A stretch of 13,680 nt of DNA from the NCBI GenBank assembly GCA_905235955.1, contig CAJONN010000027.1, forward strand, positions 1 to 13,680, read 5' to 3'. A program made the translations under genes and the position numbers. Shown here in pieces: positions 1 to 7,032 of the stretch. This stretch comes from an uncultured Marinilabiliaceae bacterium (lineage in GTDB: Bacteria > Bacteroidota > Bacteroidia > Bacteroidales > Marinilabiliaceae). The notes under the pieces were generated by a model, which did no database searches, was not told the DNA's origin, and saw only the letters and a program-made list of their open reading frames with translations. Each line of letters starts with the position of its first letter. Positions within the stretch are counted from its first letter, which is position 1.

Positions 1-158
1 CGCTACGATAATTTTCTTTACGCTCCGTGCCAAAGGCGACAACCGCGAGGTGAAAATCGGGTTCCGTGCTTATTGTTGGAAGACATTTTTTGTTGTATTC
101 CTTTCGCCACTTCGTGGCTACTTTACTTGCGAAACTTAAGAAAATATCAGCAACAACT
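1..158. other. Left-edge region without a convincing gene
   Basis: No recognisable gene. One forward frame is open from the window edge to a stop at 137-139 (about 45 codons, ending in the residues PLRGYFTCET) and could be the tail of a gene starting outside the window, but I recognise no family in it. The region contains a short perfect hairpin (GCCAC-TTC-GTGGC, 106-118) followed by a conserved motif that recurs at the right edge. No T-tract follows the hairpin on either strand, so it does not look like a classical terminator for the leftward gene that ends at 159. Confidence 0.3.
106..144 (+). repeat. Hairpin plus short interspersed motif, left copy
   Basis: A 5-bp stem with a 3-base loop (106-118) is followed by a 23-base segment at 122-144 with core TACTTGCGAAACTT. 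The reverse complement of 13579-13601 matches this segment at 20 of 23 positions, including 14 in a row. The copies lie outside coding sequence at opposite ends of the window and in opposite orientation. The likely explanation is a small dispersed intergenic element. Two copies are too few to define its boundaries, and the right copy lacks the hairpin. Confidence 0.35.
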
Positions 159-527
159 TTATTTCCAAAATATAAACACTACTGCCAACACCATACAGAA
201 GAATGCAGCTATATGGTTCCATTGCAAGTGCATTCCGAAAGCTGTCATAGAGTAAATGCAGAAGACGAGCAGTGTTATAACTTCCTGAATAACCTTGAGT
301 TGCGCAAGACTATAAGCGCCACCATTACCCTCAAAACCAATCCGATTGGCGGGCACCTGAATGAGGTATTCGGGCAAAGCCAAAAGCCACGAAAGCACAA
401 TGATAAGATAAAGAGGTGTGTTGTCTTTTATTACTCCAAGTTGTTGAAGTTTGAGGTGGCCATACCATGCTACTGTCATAAAAACATTGGCCACAACGAG
501 CATAATAATAGGAAGTATGTGCGACAT
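159..527 (-). CDS. DMT family protein (DUF486), small integral membrane protein
   Basis: This is a 122-residue, very hydrophobic protein with about four membrane segments: roughly residues 3-22, 38-55, 79-98 and 104-121. The block around residues 48-70 (LPEYLIQVPANRIG followed by a Gly-rich turn and SLAQLKVIQE) is the signature of the DUF486 branch of the drug/metabolite transporter superfamily. The length matches that family, which consists of single four-helix units that probably dimerise. The substrate is unknown for the family and cannot be read from the sequence. The ATG at 527 lies 6 bp after the stop of the upstream phosphatase gene, so the two are probably co-transcribed and this gene has no room for its own promoter. 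Family assignment is confident; function is not. Confidence 0.88.
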   Translation of the reverse strand: MSHILPIIMLVVANVFMTVAWYGHLKLQQLGVIKDNTPLYLIIVLSWLLALPEYLIQVPANRIGFEGNGGAYSLAQLKVIQEVITLLVFCIYSMTAFGMHLQWNHIAAFFCMVLAVVFIFWK

Positions 528-533
528 TGTTGT

Positions 534-2804
534 TTATATTCTGATGCCAATAAGTACGGCATCGTCGGTCTGTTCGCAATGATGAAGTCCATCGGCAGTG
601 GTAGTCCACTTGCTTATTGTGTTTTCTATCTGCGTTTTTTGAACGTGCAAAGATAATGTTTTTATATTGTTTAGAAGCTGTATAAGTCGGCGAGCAGTAA
701 ATTTTTTTTCTTTGTAGCTATCGTCAGGATATCCAAATTGGTCGGTTATGCCATCGCTGTAGAGGTAAACGATGTCTGACGGATATAGTTGTATGACGTT
801 GTTGGTGAAGTGTTCAACTTCATTGTAATGTATGCCAATAGGCATACGGTCGGCCGGATAGAGTGTTAGGTCATCATTGTGAGCTACAATTATTGGGCGG
901 AAAGCACCTGCATAGTAGGCTTCATAAGTTGCATTGTTGATGATGAGCAGTGCCATGTCGATGCCGTCATGGTTGGTGTTGTCTGATTGGTGAAGCGACT
1001 GTTTGAAGAGTTCGCGTAGGTGGTCGAGCATCTGCCCTGCGTTGATTGTTGTTGTATTTTTCTCTTCGTTGAGTGCCAAGTAGTCAAGTATCGACATGCC
1101 AAGCATGCTAAGAAATGCGCCGGGCACACCATGTCCTGTACAGTCGGCCACGGCTATCATTTTGTAGTGGTCGGTTTGTGTTGCCCAATAAAAGTCGCCC
1201 GAAACAATATTGCGCGGTTTGTACACCACCATGTGTTCGCTAAATATGCTGTTGAGCAGTTGCTCTGATGGCAATGCAGCTCGTTGTATAATGCTGGCGT
1301 AGTTGATGCTATCAGTTATTTCGTTGTTGACTTGTGTTATTATTTGGTTTTGTTGCTCTATTTGCTGATTTTGCAGTGCTAAGCATTCGTTTTGTGCCAA
1401 TGTCTCCTCTTTTTGCTGTTCGAGTTCTATATTTTTGGCATCGAGCAGAGCATTGTTGCGCTTTGAGCGAATATATGAGCGAGCTATAACCATTGTCAGA
1501 GCCGATACGAGCAGTAGCACTACAATGGCTGCAGCACTTATAATTGCATTTTTGTCGGCTTCGCTTTGCAGTGTCAGTTCGCGCTGATATTGCTGGTTGA
1601 GCTGGTCGTTGAATTGTGCCTGAGCCATATTGATGCGCGCTGTTATTTCATAGTCTTTTTTGCGATTTTGGCGATAGTAATATTCATATTTTATTTGTGC
1701 CTGATAGGCTTGTTTGTAGTTGCCTTTTTCGCGATTATACATTGAAAGAGCGTTGTAATATTTGGCTCGTTGATTTTTATAAGTTTCTGGTGATGAATCA
1801 AAAAGCACATTGAGCGAGTCGAGCATTTGCAGTGCTCTGTCATATTCGTGCGCTTTTACTAAGTATGATATGCAAGCAAAGTCGATGTCCATTTTGTCAG
1901 TTTCATAGCCAAACTTCTTTGCTTTGATATATCCGTTGTTTATCAATGTTTTACAGCTATCGAGCAGTTGCGTGCATCGTTCATCATCATATTTTTCTTG
2001 GTCGAGCTCTGATATCATTACCAATGGCAGCTCGGCATATACTATAAAATAAGAGTAGTCATAGTTTATTTGCAAAGCATAGTCTAAGGCTTGCAGATAA
2101 TATTGCTTAGCTTTTTGTAGCAAAACTCTGTCGGGCTCAAGCATGCTGGCATATTGACTATAATATAGGTTGCCCAATCCGAGCAAATCTTCTGACACGC
2201 TTTCGATATTTTCTCGGCGCATATCAATGTCGAGGGCGCGCTGGTAACACTCTTCTGAGGCATCATACATCTCATAGATGCTGTTGTTGTAGCCAATGTT
2301 GCGTAGCACTTCGCACATCTGCACACTGTCGGCCATTTGTGTAAATATATCAAGTGCTTTATGATAATAATTGTCGGCTTGTGTAGCATCTTGCATCATA
2401 GCGTATGTGATGCCCAAGTTGAGATAGTTGCTTGCCACTATGCGTTTGTTGCCCATAGCCTCGCCTACCACAATAGCTTTGAAGGCATAATCGTTGGCTT
2501 TTACAAAGTCGTTGTAATGAAAATTGCACCAATACAGATAGCCCAATGCTTTAGCTTCGTAGTATTGATGATGCAATGTTTGTGCAAGTTGTAGTTGTTC
2601 TTGGGCATATTTTTCAACAGAATCGACACAATAATGCTCATAAGATATTTTGTTGAGCAATGCGAGTTTATTGGTGTCGGCGGGCAAAAATGCAAGTTGG
2701 TTTATCATGCTATCAAGCTGAGCATCATCGTCTTGCGCCAAGATATATGGCGTTGCCAAAACAACGAATAGCACAATAAGGATATATTTTAATTTTTTTT
2801 GCAT
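534..2804 (-). CDS. TPR sensor protein with C-terminal SpoIIE/PP2C serine phosphatase domain
   Basis: With the ATG at 2804 the protein has 756 residues. It starts with a signal peptide (MQKKLKYILIVLFVVLA, cleavage probably near AQ at 24), which is why this start is preferred over the in-frame ATG at 2882; the latter would add 26 hydrophobic residues ahead of the signal. Residues about 40-380 are helical repeats of TPR type (ALGYLYWCNFHYNDFVKANDYAFKAI, ASNYLNLGITYAMMQDATQADNYYHKAL). A membrane segment at about 420-445 is followed by a Gln/Glu-rich coiled coil to about 495. A SpoIIE-type PP2C domain covers about 520-756. Its metal-binding acidic residues are visible in GDFYW (Asp537), ADCTGHGVPGAF (Asp554), SDGITD (Asp684) and QTDDAVLIGI (Asp747/748). 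The predicted role is a membrane receptor with a periplasmic TPR part and a cytoplasmic phosphatase that probably acts on an anti-sigma-factor antagonist or similar phosphoprotein. No partner is encoded in the window. Confidence 0.9.
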   Translation of the reverse strand: MQKKLKYILIVLFVVLATPYILAQDDDAQLDSMINQLAFLPADTNKLALLNKISYEHYCVDSVEKYAQEQLQLAQTLHHQYYEAKALGYLYWCNFHYNDFVKANDYAFKAIVVGEAMGNKRIVASNYLNLGITYAMMQDATQADNYYHKALDIFTQMADSVQMCEVLRNIGYNNSIYEMYDASEECYQRALDIDMRRENIESVSEDLLGLGNLYYSQYASMLEPDRVLLQKAKQYYLQALDYALQINYDYSYFIVYAELPLVMISELDQEKYDDERCTQLLDSCKTLINNGYIKAKKFGYETDKMDIDFACISYLVKAHEYDRALQMLDSLNVLFDSSPETYKNQRAKYYNALSMYNREKGNYKQAYQAQIKYEYYYRQNRKKDYEITARINMAQAQFNDQLNQQYQRELTLQSEADKNAIISAAAIVVLLLVSALTMVIARSYIRSKRNNALLDAKNIELEQQKEETLAQNECLALQNQQIEQQNQIITQVNNEITDSINYASIIQRAALPSEQLLNSIFSEHMVVYKPRNIVSGDFYWATQTDHYKMIAVADCTGHGVPGAFLSMLGMSILDYLALNEEKNTTTINAGQMLDHLRELFKQSLHQSDNTNHDGIDMALLIINNATYEAYYAGAFRPIIVAHNDDLTLYPADRMPIGIHYNEVEHFTNNVIQLYPSDIVYLYSDGITDQFGYPDDSYKEKKFTARRLIQLLNNIKTLSLHVQKTQIENTISKWTTTADGLHHCEQTDDAVLIGIRI

Positions 2805-2809
2805 TCTAC

Positions 2810-2842
2810 CAAAAATATAAATAGGCATTACCCAGCCCCAAA
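2810..2842 (-). promoter_or_regulatory. Candidate Bacteroidota promoter for the phosphatase gene, near-leaderless
   Basis: On the minus strand TTTG (2842-2839) is followed after 21 bases by TATTTTTG (2817-2810), which fits the TTTG-N19-21-TAnnTTTG consensus of Bacteroidota housekeeping promoters. Transcription would start about at the ATG at 2804, giving almost no leader. A second TAnnTTTG at 2846-2839 overlaps this -33 element but has no well-spaced partner. AT-rich DNA produces such matches by chance, so this is moderate evidence only. Confidence 0.35.
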
Positions 2843-2900
2843 AATAATAAACAACAACTAATTTCATACGCAACAAAGGCATCTTTTGTGATATTTATTG

Positions 2901-2967
2901 TTGACATATTAGCATACTATTTGACATTTTTTATATTTTTTACCATTCTAACGACACGATAATTTTG
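2901..2967 (+). promoter_or_regulatory. Possible promoter region of the DUF4268-trk operon
   Basis: TAATTTTG at 2960-2967 matches the TAnnTTTG -7 element in the forward direction, about 113 bases before the start at 3081. I see no TTTG at the expected -33 distance. Two identical TTGACAT heptamers occur 20 bp apart (2901-2907, 2921-2927), about two helical turns, and could be binding sites. This is the only non-coding stretch between the divergent genes, so an operon promoter should lie here, but the exact site is uncertain. Confidence 0.25.
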
Positions 2968-3080
2968 ATGTTTGTGAAGAAATGCATTTTTTTTTAACGG
3001 TTATATTTTATTCAAAATTTTATTTTCTTTTCTTTGCAAAACAACAATTAAGATTCAGCAGAAATAAAACCAACAAACAC

Positions 3081-3536
3081 ATGTATAGCAAAGAAGAAGC
3101 ACAAGAGATACGCCATGCTTTTTGGCACAAACTTGAAAGCAAAACTCGCCGACTACCCGGTCAAAATGGTCGCCCAATAAAGTGGATATTCGACCGCACA
3201 GGTATCAAAGGTCTCGATTTGCGTTTCGACGTAAACAGAGAAATGGCTATGGTAGCTATGGAGATAAACCCCATACAAAACGCAAAACTCGACACTTTGT
3301 GGCAAAAAATGCTCAACTGCAAAACACTTTTTGAGCAAACATTTGGCGCCGAGCTTACGTGGGAAAAAGAGTATGTAAAAGAGGCTGGCGACACTTGCGC
3401 ACGCATCTACATCAAAACCGATGGCGACATATACAACAAAGAAAAATGGCCAGATATGATACACTTCTTGATTAGCAATATGCTAAACATGGAGCGAGCT
3501 TTCACCGAAGTACAAGACTACCTAATTCACTTCTAA
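3081..3536 (+). CDS. DUF4268 domain-containing protein
   Basis: This is a 151-residue soluble protein. The ATG at 3081 (MYSKEEAQEIRHAFWHKLES) is preferred over the ATG at 2982, which would add 33 low-complexity Phe/Lys-rich residues encoded by T-runs. The pattern of an N-terminal helix with FW, a basic/Gly segment GRPIKWIFDRTGIKGLDLRF, an acidic-hydrophobic sheet (AMVAMEI), a long helix KLDTLWQKMLNCKTLFEQTFG and the closing WPDMIHFLISNMLNMERAF corresponds to DUF4268. That domain also occurs at the C-terminus of some larger nuclease-like proteins, but its function is unknown. Its TAA is followed at once by the ATG of trkH (TAAATG), so translation of the two is likely coupled. No signal peptide or membrane segment is visible. 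Family assignment is fairly confident; the role is open. Confidence 0.8.
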   Translation: MYSKEEAQEIRHAFWHKLESKTRRLPGQNGRPIKWIFDRTGIKGLDLRFDVNREMAMVAMEINPIQNAKLDTLWQKMLNCKTLFEQTFGAELTWEKEYVKEAGDTCARIYIKTDGDIYNKEKWPDMIHFLISNMLNMERAFTEVQDYLIHF

Positions 3537-5612
3537 ATGTCGTTTTTTAGCGAAATAAAAGAACTGACAGAAATTGTAAGGCAAAACAAAAATTGGGCTA
3601 TCAACAACATTGTCAATGCCATATCAACTATATATTATAGCATCAGTTTTCATGTAGACAAGATAATAGAGCTATGCCGAAAACCTATAAATATATTTGT
3701 TGATATTGTTACAATAATAGCCTCTGTTTGGTGCCTGAGCAACATCATTTGGCAAATTGGCTTTGAGACTACACCTGACATCAGCCTCAGCTTGCTCAAA
3801 GCCAACCGAAACATCATCGGGTTATTTGCCTTGGTGCAGATATACAAACTGCTCAGCTACATACGAGCCAATGCTTTCAGTCCGCTACAAACACTTGGTA
3901 ATGTTGTCAATACACAACCCTTCAGAAAGGTTGCCAAGCGTAGCCTGAAACAGGCAATAGGCATTTTGTGGCGCAAATTTCTTAGGCTTTTTATTCCGTC
4001 AGAAGTTTGGCAAAAGATACAGAAACTATTCAGTTTCCTTTTTATCGGCAACCGCCTACCGCTCAGCGAATTTATATATTCCATATCTATCTGCCTCTAC
4101 TATTGGTATATGCCCGAGTTTGGTGTCATTCTTGGCGACTGGCACGACATTGTTTGGCACAAATATGCCATCTCGGCCATTGTAGCCATAATAGCTATCA
4201 ACGAAATGCTCAGGCTTGGCATCACCATACTTGGCAGGCGCACAAGTTCTACAGCACTATTTATTGGTAGCTTCCTCATTATCATAGCAATAGGTTGCGG
4301 GCTGCTGCTGATGCCCAAAAGTCATTATGGCGACTTGTCATTTTTTGATGCACTTTTCACATCAACATCAGCCGTATGCGTCAATGGATTGCTCACCATC
4401 GACATACCTACCACATTCACACCATTCGGACAAGGTATATTGCTCATACTCATACAAGTAGGTGGTATTGGTGTGATGACATTTACATGTTTTTTTGCAC
4501 TTTCGCTAACTGGCAAAGCATCGCTTCAGAACCAGTTTGTGATAAAAGACCTTGTGAGTGCCGACAACATGACAAGCATATTCCAAACACTGAAGCGAAT
4601 AATGGTTGTAACATTCATCATTGAAGTGGGAGCAGCGTGGCTCATCTTTCACTATTTAGAAACACGCGACCCCAACATGTCAACCAATTCGCTTATCTTT
4701 TACTCCATATTCCACTCTATTTCAGCATTTTGCAATGCCGGATTCTCCAATGTAGACAATGGTATGATGAACCCTATGGTCTGTGGATTGAAACCATTGC
4801 AAATAATCATAGCTTTCACAGTGATACTGGGCGGACTTGGTTTTCCACTTCAATCAGCCATCATTGATTGGTGCAAACATCACATCAAAATGTTTGTATA
4901 CAAATTGCTCAACAAAAACTACAGCGACATATTCAGGTCAAGACTAATCAACGCTACATATCGCATAATATTTTTCATGCACATAGGCTTAGTGATAGTT
5001 GGCACACTGATATTCATCTGCACCGAAAGCAACTTTACGCAAAGCGATGCCAACTGGAGCACACGCATATGCAACTCCTTCTTTATGTCGACTTGTGCAC
5101 GCACTGCGGGCTTCAACATTGTAGACCTCACCCACTTAGGACCACTAACACTCTTAGTGCTGACGGGGCTTATGTGGATTGGCTGCGCACCACTATCAAC
5201 AGGCGGTGGCATAAAAGTAACAACATTTGCCATCTTTATGCTCAACATATATTCTGTGCTCAAACGACGCGAAACAATAGAGGTATATGGCAGGCAAATA
5301 TCTGGGCAATCTATTCGCAGAGCCTTTGCAATAATAGGTCTGTCGGGCTTTTTCATGCTCTCATGTGCAATATTGTTCAAAATATTCGATCCGCAAATAG
5401 GCATGACGCGCCTTATGTTCGAAGCCAGCTCGGCCGTCTACACTGGTGGCATGACGCTCGATGTAACTACACATCTGTCTATGCCATCACAAATTGTATT
5501 GCTGATAGCTATGTTTATAGGCAGAATAGGCATATTATCATTTGCACTATGCTTCATTGAGCCTGCACCAAAACAATATTATTCGTATCCACACGAAAAT
5601 GTAACAGTATAA
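3537..5612 (+). CDS. trkH: TrkH/KtrB-family potassium uptake channel subunit with N-terminal extension
   Basis: This is a 691-residue inner-membrane protein. The channel core begins at about residue 237. It shows the four pseudo-repeats of the SKT superfamily, each with a pore loop and filter glycine: TSAVCVNGL (277-285), FCNAGFSN (398-405), ARTAGFN (521-527) and SAVYTGGMT (632-640). The Gly-rich intramembrane gate loop STGGGIK (554-560) and the conserved pore Arg in IGRIG (Arg663) are present. The first ~235 residues are additional to the usual ~450-residue KtrB core and contain about four hydrophobic segments (around 52-75, 92-107, 176-200 and 210-232). The fourth filter departs from the common TVGLS. 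The start abuts the upstream stop. With the RCK subunit encoded 26 bp downstream it should form a K+ (or Na+-coupled K+) uptake complex. Confidence 0.95.
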   Translation: MSFFSEIKELTEIVRQNKNWAINNIVNAISTIYYSISFHVDKIIELCRKPINIFVDIVTIIASVWCLSNIIWQIGFETTPDISLSLLKANRNIIGLFALVQIYKLLSYIRANAFSPLQTLGNVVNTQPFRKVAKRSLKQAIGILWRKFLRLFIPSEVWQKIQKLFSFLFIGNRLPLSEFIYSISICLYYWYMPEFGVILGDWHDIVWHKYAISAIVAIIAINEMLRLGITILGRRTSSTALFIGSFLIIIAIGCGLLLMPKSHYGDLSFFDALFTSTSAVCVNGLLTIDIPTTFTPFGQGILLILIQVGGIGVMTFTCFFALSLTGKASLQNQFVIKDLVSADNMTSIFQTLKRIMVVTFIIEVGAAWLIFHYLETRDPNMSTNSLIFYSIFHSISAFCNAGFSNVDNGMMNPMVCGLKPLQIIIAFTVILGGLGFPLQSAIIDWCKHHIKMFVYKLLNKNYSDIFRSRLINATYRIIFFMHIGLVIVGTLIFICTESNFTQSDANWSTRICNSFFMSTCARTAGFNIVDLTHLGPLTLLVLTGLMWIGCAPLSTGGGIKVTTFAIFMLNIYSVLKRRETIEVYGRQISGQSIRRAFAIIGLSGFFMLSCAILFKIFDPQIGMTRLMFEASSAVYTGGMTLDVTTHLSMPSQIVLLIAMFIGRIGILSFALCFIEPAPKQYYSYPHENVTV

Positions 5613-5638
5613 TCACACACCTAAAAAAATAGTCAGAA

Positions 5639-6331
5639 ATGAGATTTATAGTCATCGGATTGGGCAACTTCGGAGCAAGTCTTGGAGCCAAACTTTGCGA
5701 AATGGGACATGAAGTTATTGGCATCGACAGCCGAGAAGTTGTGGTTGAAGAGTACAAAGACAAGCTAACAGGCACAGTTTGCCTCAACTCGGTCGACGAA
5801 TTTGCTATGCGCAGCCAACCCATAAAAGAGGTTGATTGCGTAATAGTAGCTATTGGCGAAGATTGGGCTGCCTCAATACAAACAACAGCCCTGCTCAAAA
5901 AACTTGGTGTCAAAAACATTGTCGGACGAAGCCTATCGCCACTACACGAAACTGTGCTACACGGACTCAACATCACTACTGTTGTCAACCCTGAAGCTGA
6001 AGCCGCCACTGCCATTGCCAACAAACTTGTTTCTGACAGAGTAAAAGCCACTTACAACCTCACAGAGAACATGACAATGTATGAGATTGAAGTGCCCAAC
6101 GACTTCTTAAACCAAACACCTGACGACTGTCAGATGACAGCAAAATATGAAATGACATTGGTGGCCGTAAAACGCAAAGCAATAAAGCAAAATATCATTG
6201 GCAAAGATGTTGAAACGCGCATTGGCAAATATATTTTCACCGAACCTTATCACTTCGACAAAGGCGACATTATGGTAGTATGCGCCACCCCAAAAGGCTT
6301 CAACAAATTTGCTGAAGCGTATCTGAAATAA
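5639..6331 (+). CDS. trkA: TrkA/KtrA-type RCK regulatory subunit of K+ uptake
   Basis: This is a 230-residue cytoplasmic protein of KtrA length, half the size of the doubled enterobacterial TrkA. The RCK_N Rossmann domain (about 1-125) has GLGNFG (Gly7, Gly9, Gly12) and the acidic residue ending strand 2 (VIGID, Asp30), which bind the nucleotide ligand. It continues with LTGTVCLNSVDE, VDCVIVAIGED and LGVKNIVGRS. The C-terminal RCK_C part (about 140-225) includes KQNIIGKDVETRIG and FDKGDIMVVCATPKGFNKFAE. By family knowledge it forms an octameric ring that gates the TrkH/KtrB pore in response to ATP/ADP or NAD(H), and possibly c-di-AMP. It lies 26 bp after trkH in the same operon and is the last gene before a convergent boundary. 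Confidence 0.95.
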   Translation: MRFIVIGLGNFGASLGAKLCEMGHEVIGIDSREVVVEEYKDKLTGTVCLNSVDEFAMRSQPIKEVDCVIVAIGEDWAASIQTTALLKKLGVKNIVGRSLSPLHETVLHGLNITTVVNPEAEAATAIANKLVSDRVKATYNLTENMTMYEIEVPNDFLNQTPDDCQMTAKYEMTLVAVKRKAIKQNIIGKDVETRIGKYIFTEPYHFDKGDIMVVCATPKGFNKFAEAYLK

Positions 6332-6333
6332 AA

Positions 6334-6373
6334 GAGAGCAGGTGCTAATCATTTTTTCATAGCCCTGCCCTTT
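6334..6373. terminator. Possible bidirectional terminator between trkA and lolA-like gene
   Basis: In the 71-bp convergent gap, GAGAGCAGG (6334-6342) can pair with CCTGCCCTTT (6364-6373). The core is five G/C-rich pairs (GCAGG/CCTGC), extended by weaker pairs including a G-U, with a roughly 21-base T-rich loop. AT-rich sequence follows on both sides but there is no clean T-run. Its position between two converging operons supports a terminator; the structure alone is modest. Confidence 0.35.
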
Positions 6374-6402
6374 CAAGATATTTTCTATGTATTTTCCCTT
6401 CG

Positions 6403-7032
6403 CTATTTCTTAGTCTTTGAGATAGCATAAACTGACTCGGCAATAGCCTTGTTGGTAGTTACTGATTGCAGTTCATACAGAGTGTAGCTGCCGTCAGATT
6501 CTATCATTTTTATGCTCTGAATAAGCAAGTTTGAGTCATATTTTATCTCTACTTTGGTTACTCGGCTCTGCCCTACTCTGAAGTTATCAACATCTACCAA
6601 AACTGTTGTTGCACCGTTGCTCTCCTTTACACTTTCAAGCTTACCATCAAGCTTATTCAAATTGCCCGACACACAGCCCAATAGCGTATTGACAAGTGGT
6701 TCAGCATGTTTACCAGTAGACCTCAGGGTACGTGTTTTGCCATTTTTACCTATTGCCACATCATTGTCGTTTATCACAACCAACTCATCAGAAGTAGTAT
6801 ACTTCATGCTAAGTTTATTGGCGCGTGTGTAGTTAAAGTCGCCTTTGCTCTCAGTTGCTTTGTTTATCATAGCTTGCTTTATAGTTCTATTAAACTTACA
6901 ACTGATAGTGCTAACCTTTTCGTTGGCTGTTTTTATTTTTGCAATAGTTGCATTACCATCAGCATTTTTCAACTGAGCCGATGCGCACGTAAGCGACATC
7001 ATCAAAATGACTGAGAAAACTATTTTTTTCAT
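6403..7032 (-). CDS. LolA-like outer membrane lipoprotein carrier protein
   Basis: This is a 209-residue periplasmic protein. A signal peptide (MKKIVFSVILMMSLTCASA, cleavage probably after residue 19) precedes a mature part with the LolA-type pattern. It has an N-terminal helix (TIAKIKTANEKVSTISCKFNRTI), then repeated beta strands around GDFNYTRANKLSMKYTTSDELVVINDNDVAIGKNGK, and later the VEIKYDSNLLIQSIKMIESDGSYTLYEL hairpin. No convincing lipobox is visible. LolA folds bind acyl chains in an incomplete beta barrel. In aryl polyene-type loci LolA homologues accompany MMPL exporters and presumably shuttle the lipid-linked product to the outer membrane. The ATG overlaps the stop of the upstream oxidoreductase by one base (TAATG), indicating translational coupling, and it is the last gene of the operon. 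It is unlikely to be the housekeeping LolA, given its context. Confidence 0.82.
   Translation of the reverse strand: MKKIVFSVILMMSLTCASAQLKNADGNATIAKIKTANEKVSTISCKFNRTIKQAMINKATESKGDFNYTRANKLSMKYTTSDELVVINDNDVAIGKNGKTRTLRSTGKHAEPLVNTLLGCVSGNLNKLDGKLESVKESNGATTVLVDVDNFRVGQSRVTKVEIKYDSNLLIQSIKMIESDGSYTLYELQSVTTNKAIAESVYAISKTKK

Noticed and set aside
66..656. 196-codon rightward ORF at the left edge
   Set aside because: It lies opposite the DUF486 gene and the end of the phosphatase gene, both of which have clear family motifs; its protein has the skewed composition of an antisense shadow.
2805..2882. 26-residue N-terminal extension of the phosphatase (ATG at 2882)
   Set aside because: It would place extra hydrophobic residues before a normal signal peptide that starts at 2804, and it spans the best promoter match.
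4868..5560. 230-codon rightward ORF inside trkH
   Set aside because: It is in another frame of trkH, rich in His, Gln, Cys and Arg, and shows no domain; the trkH frame has all filter and gate motifs here.
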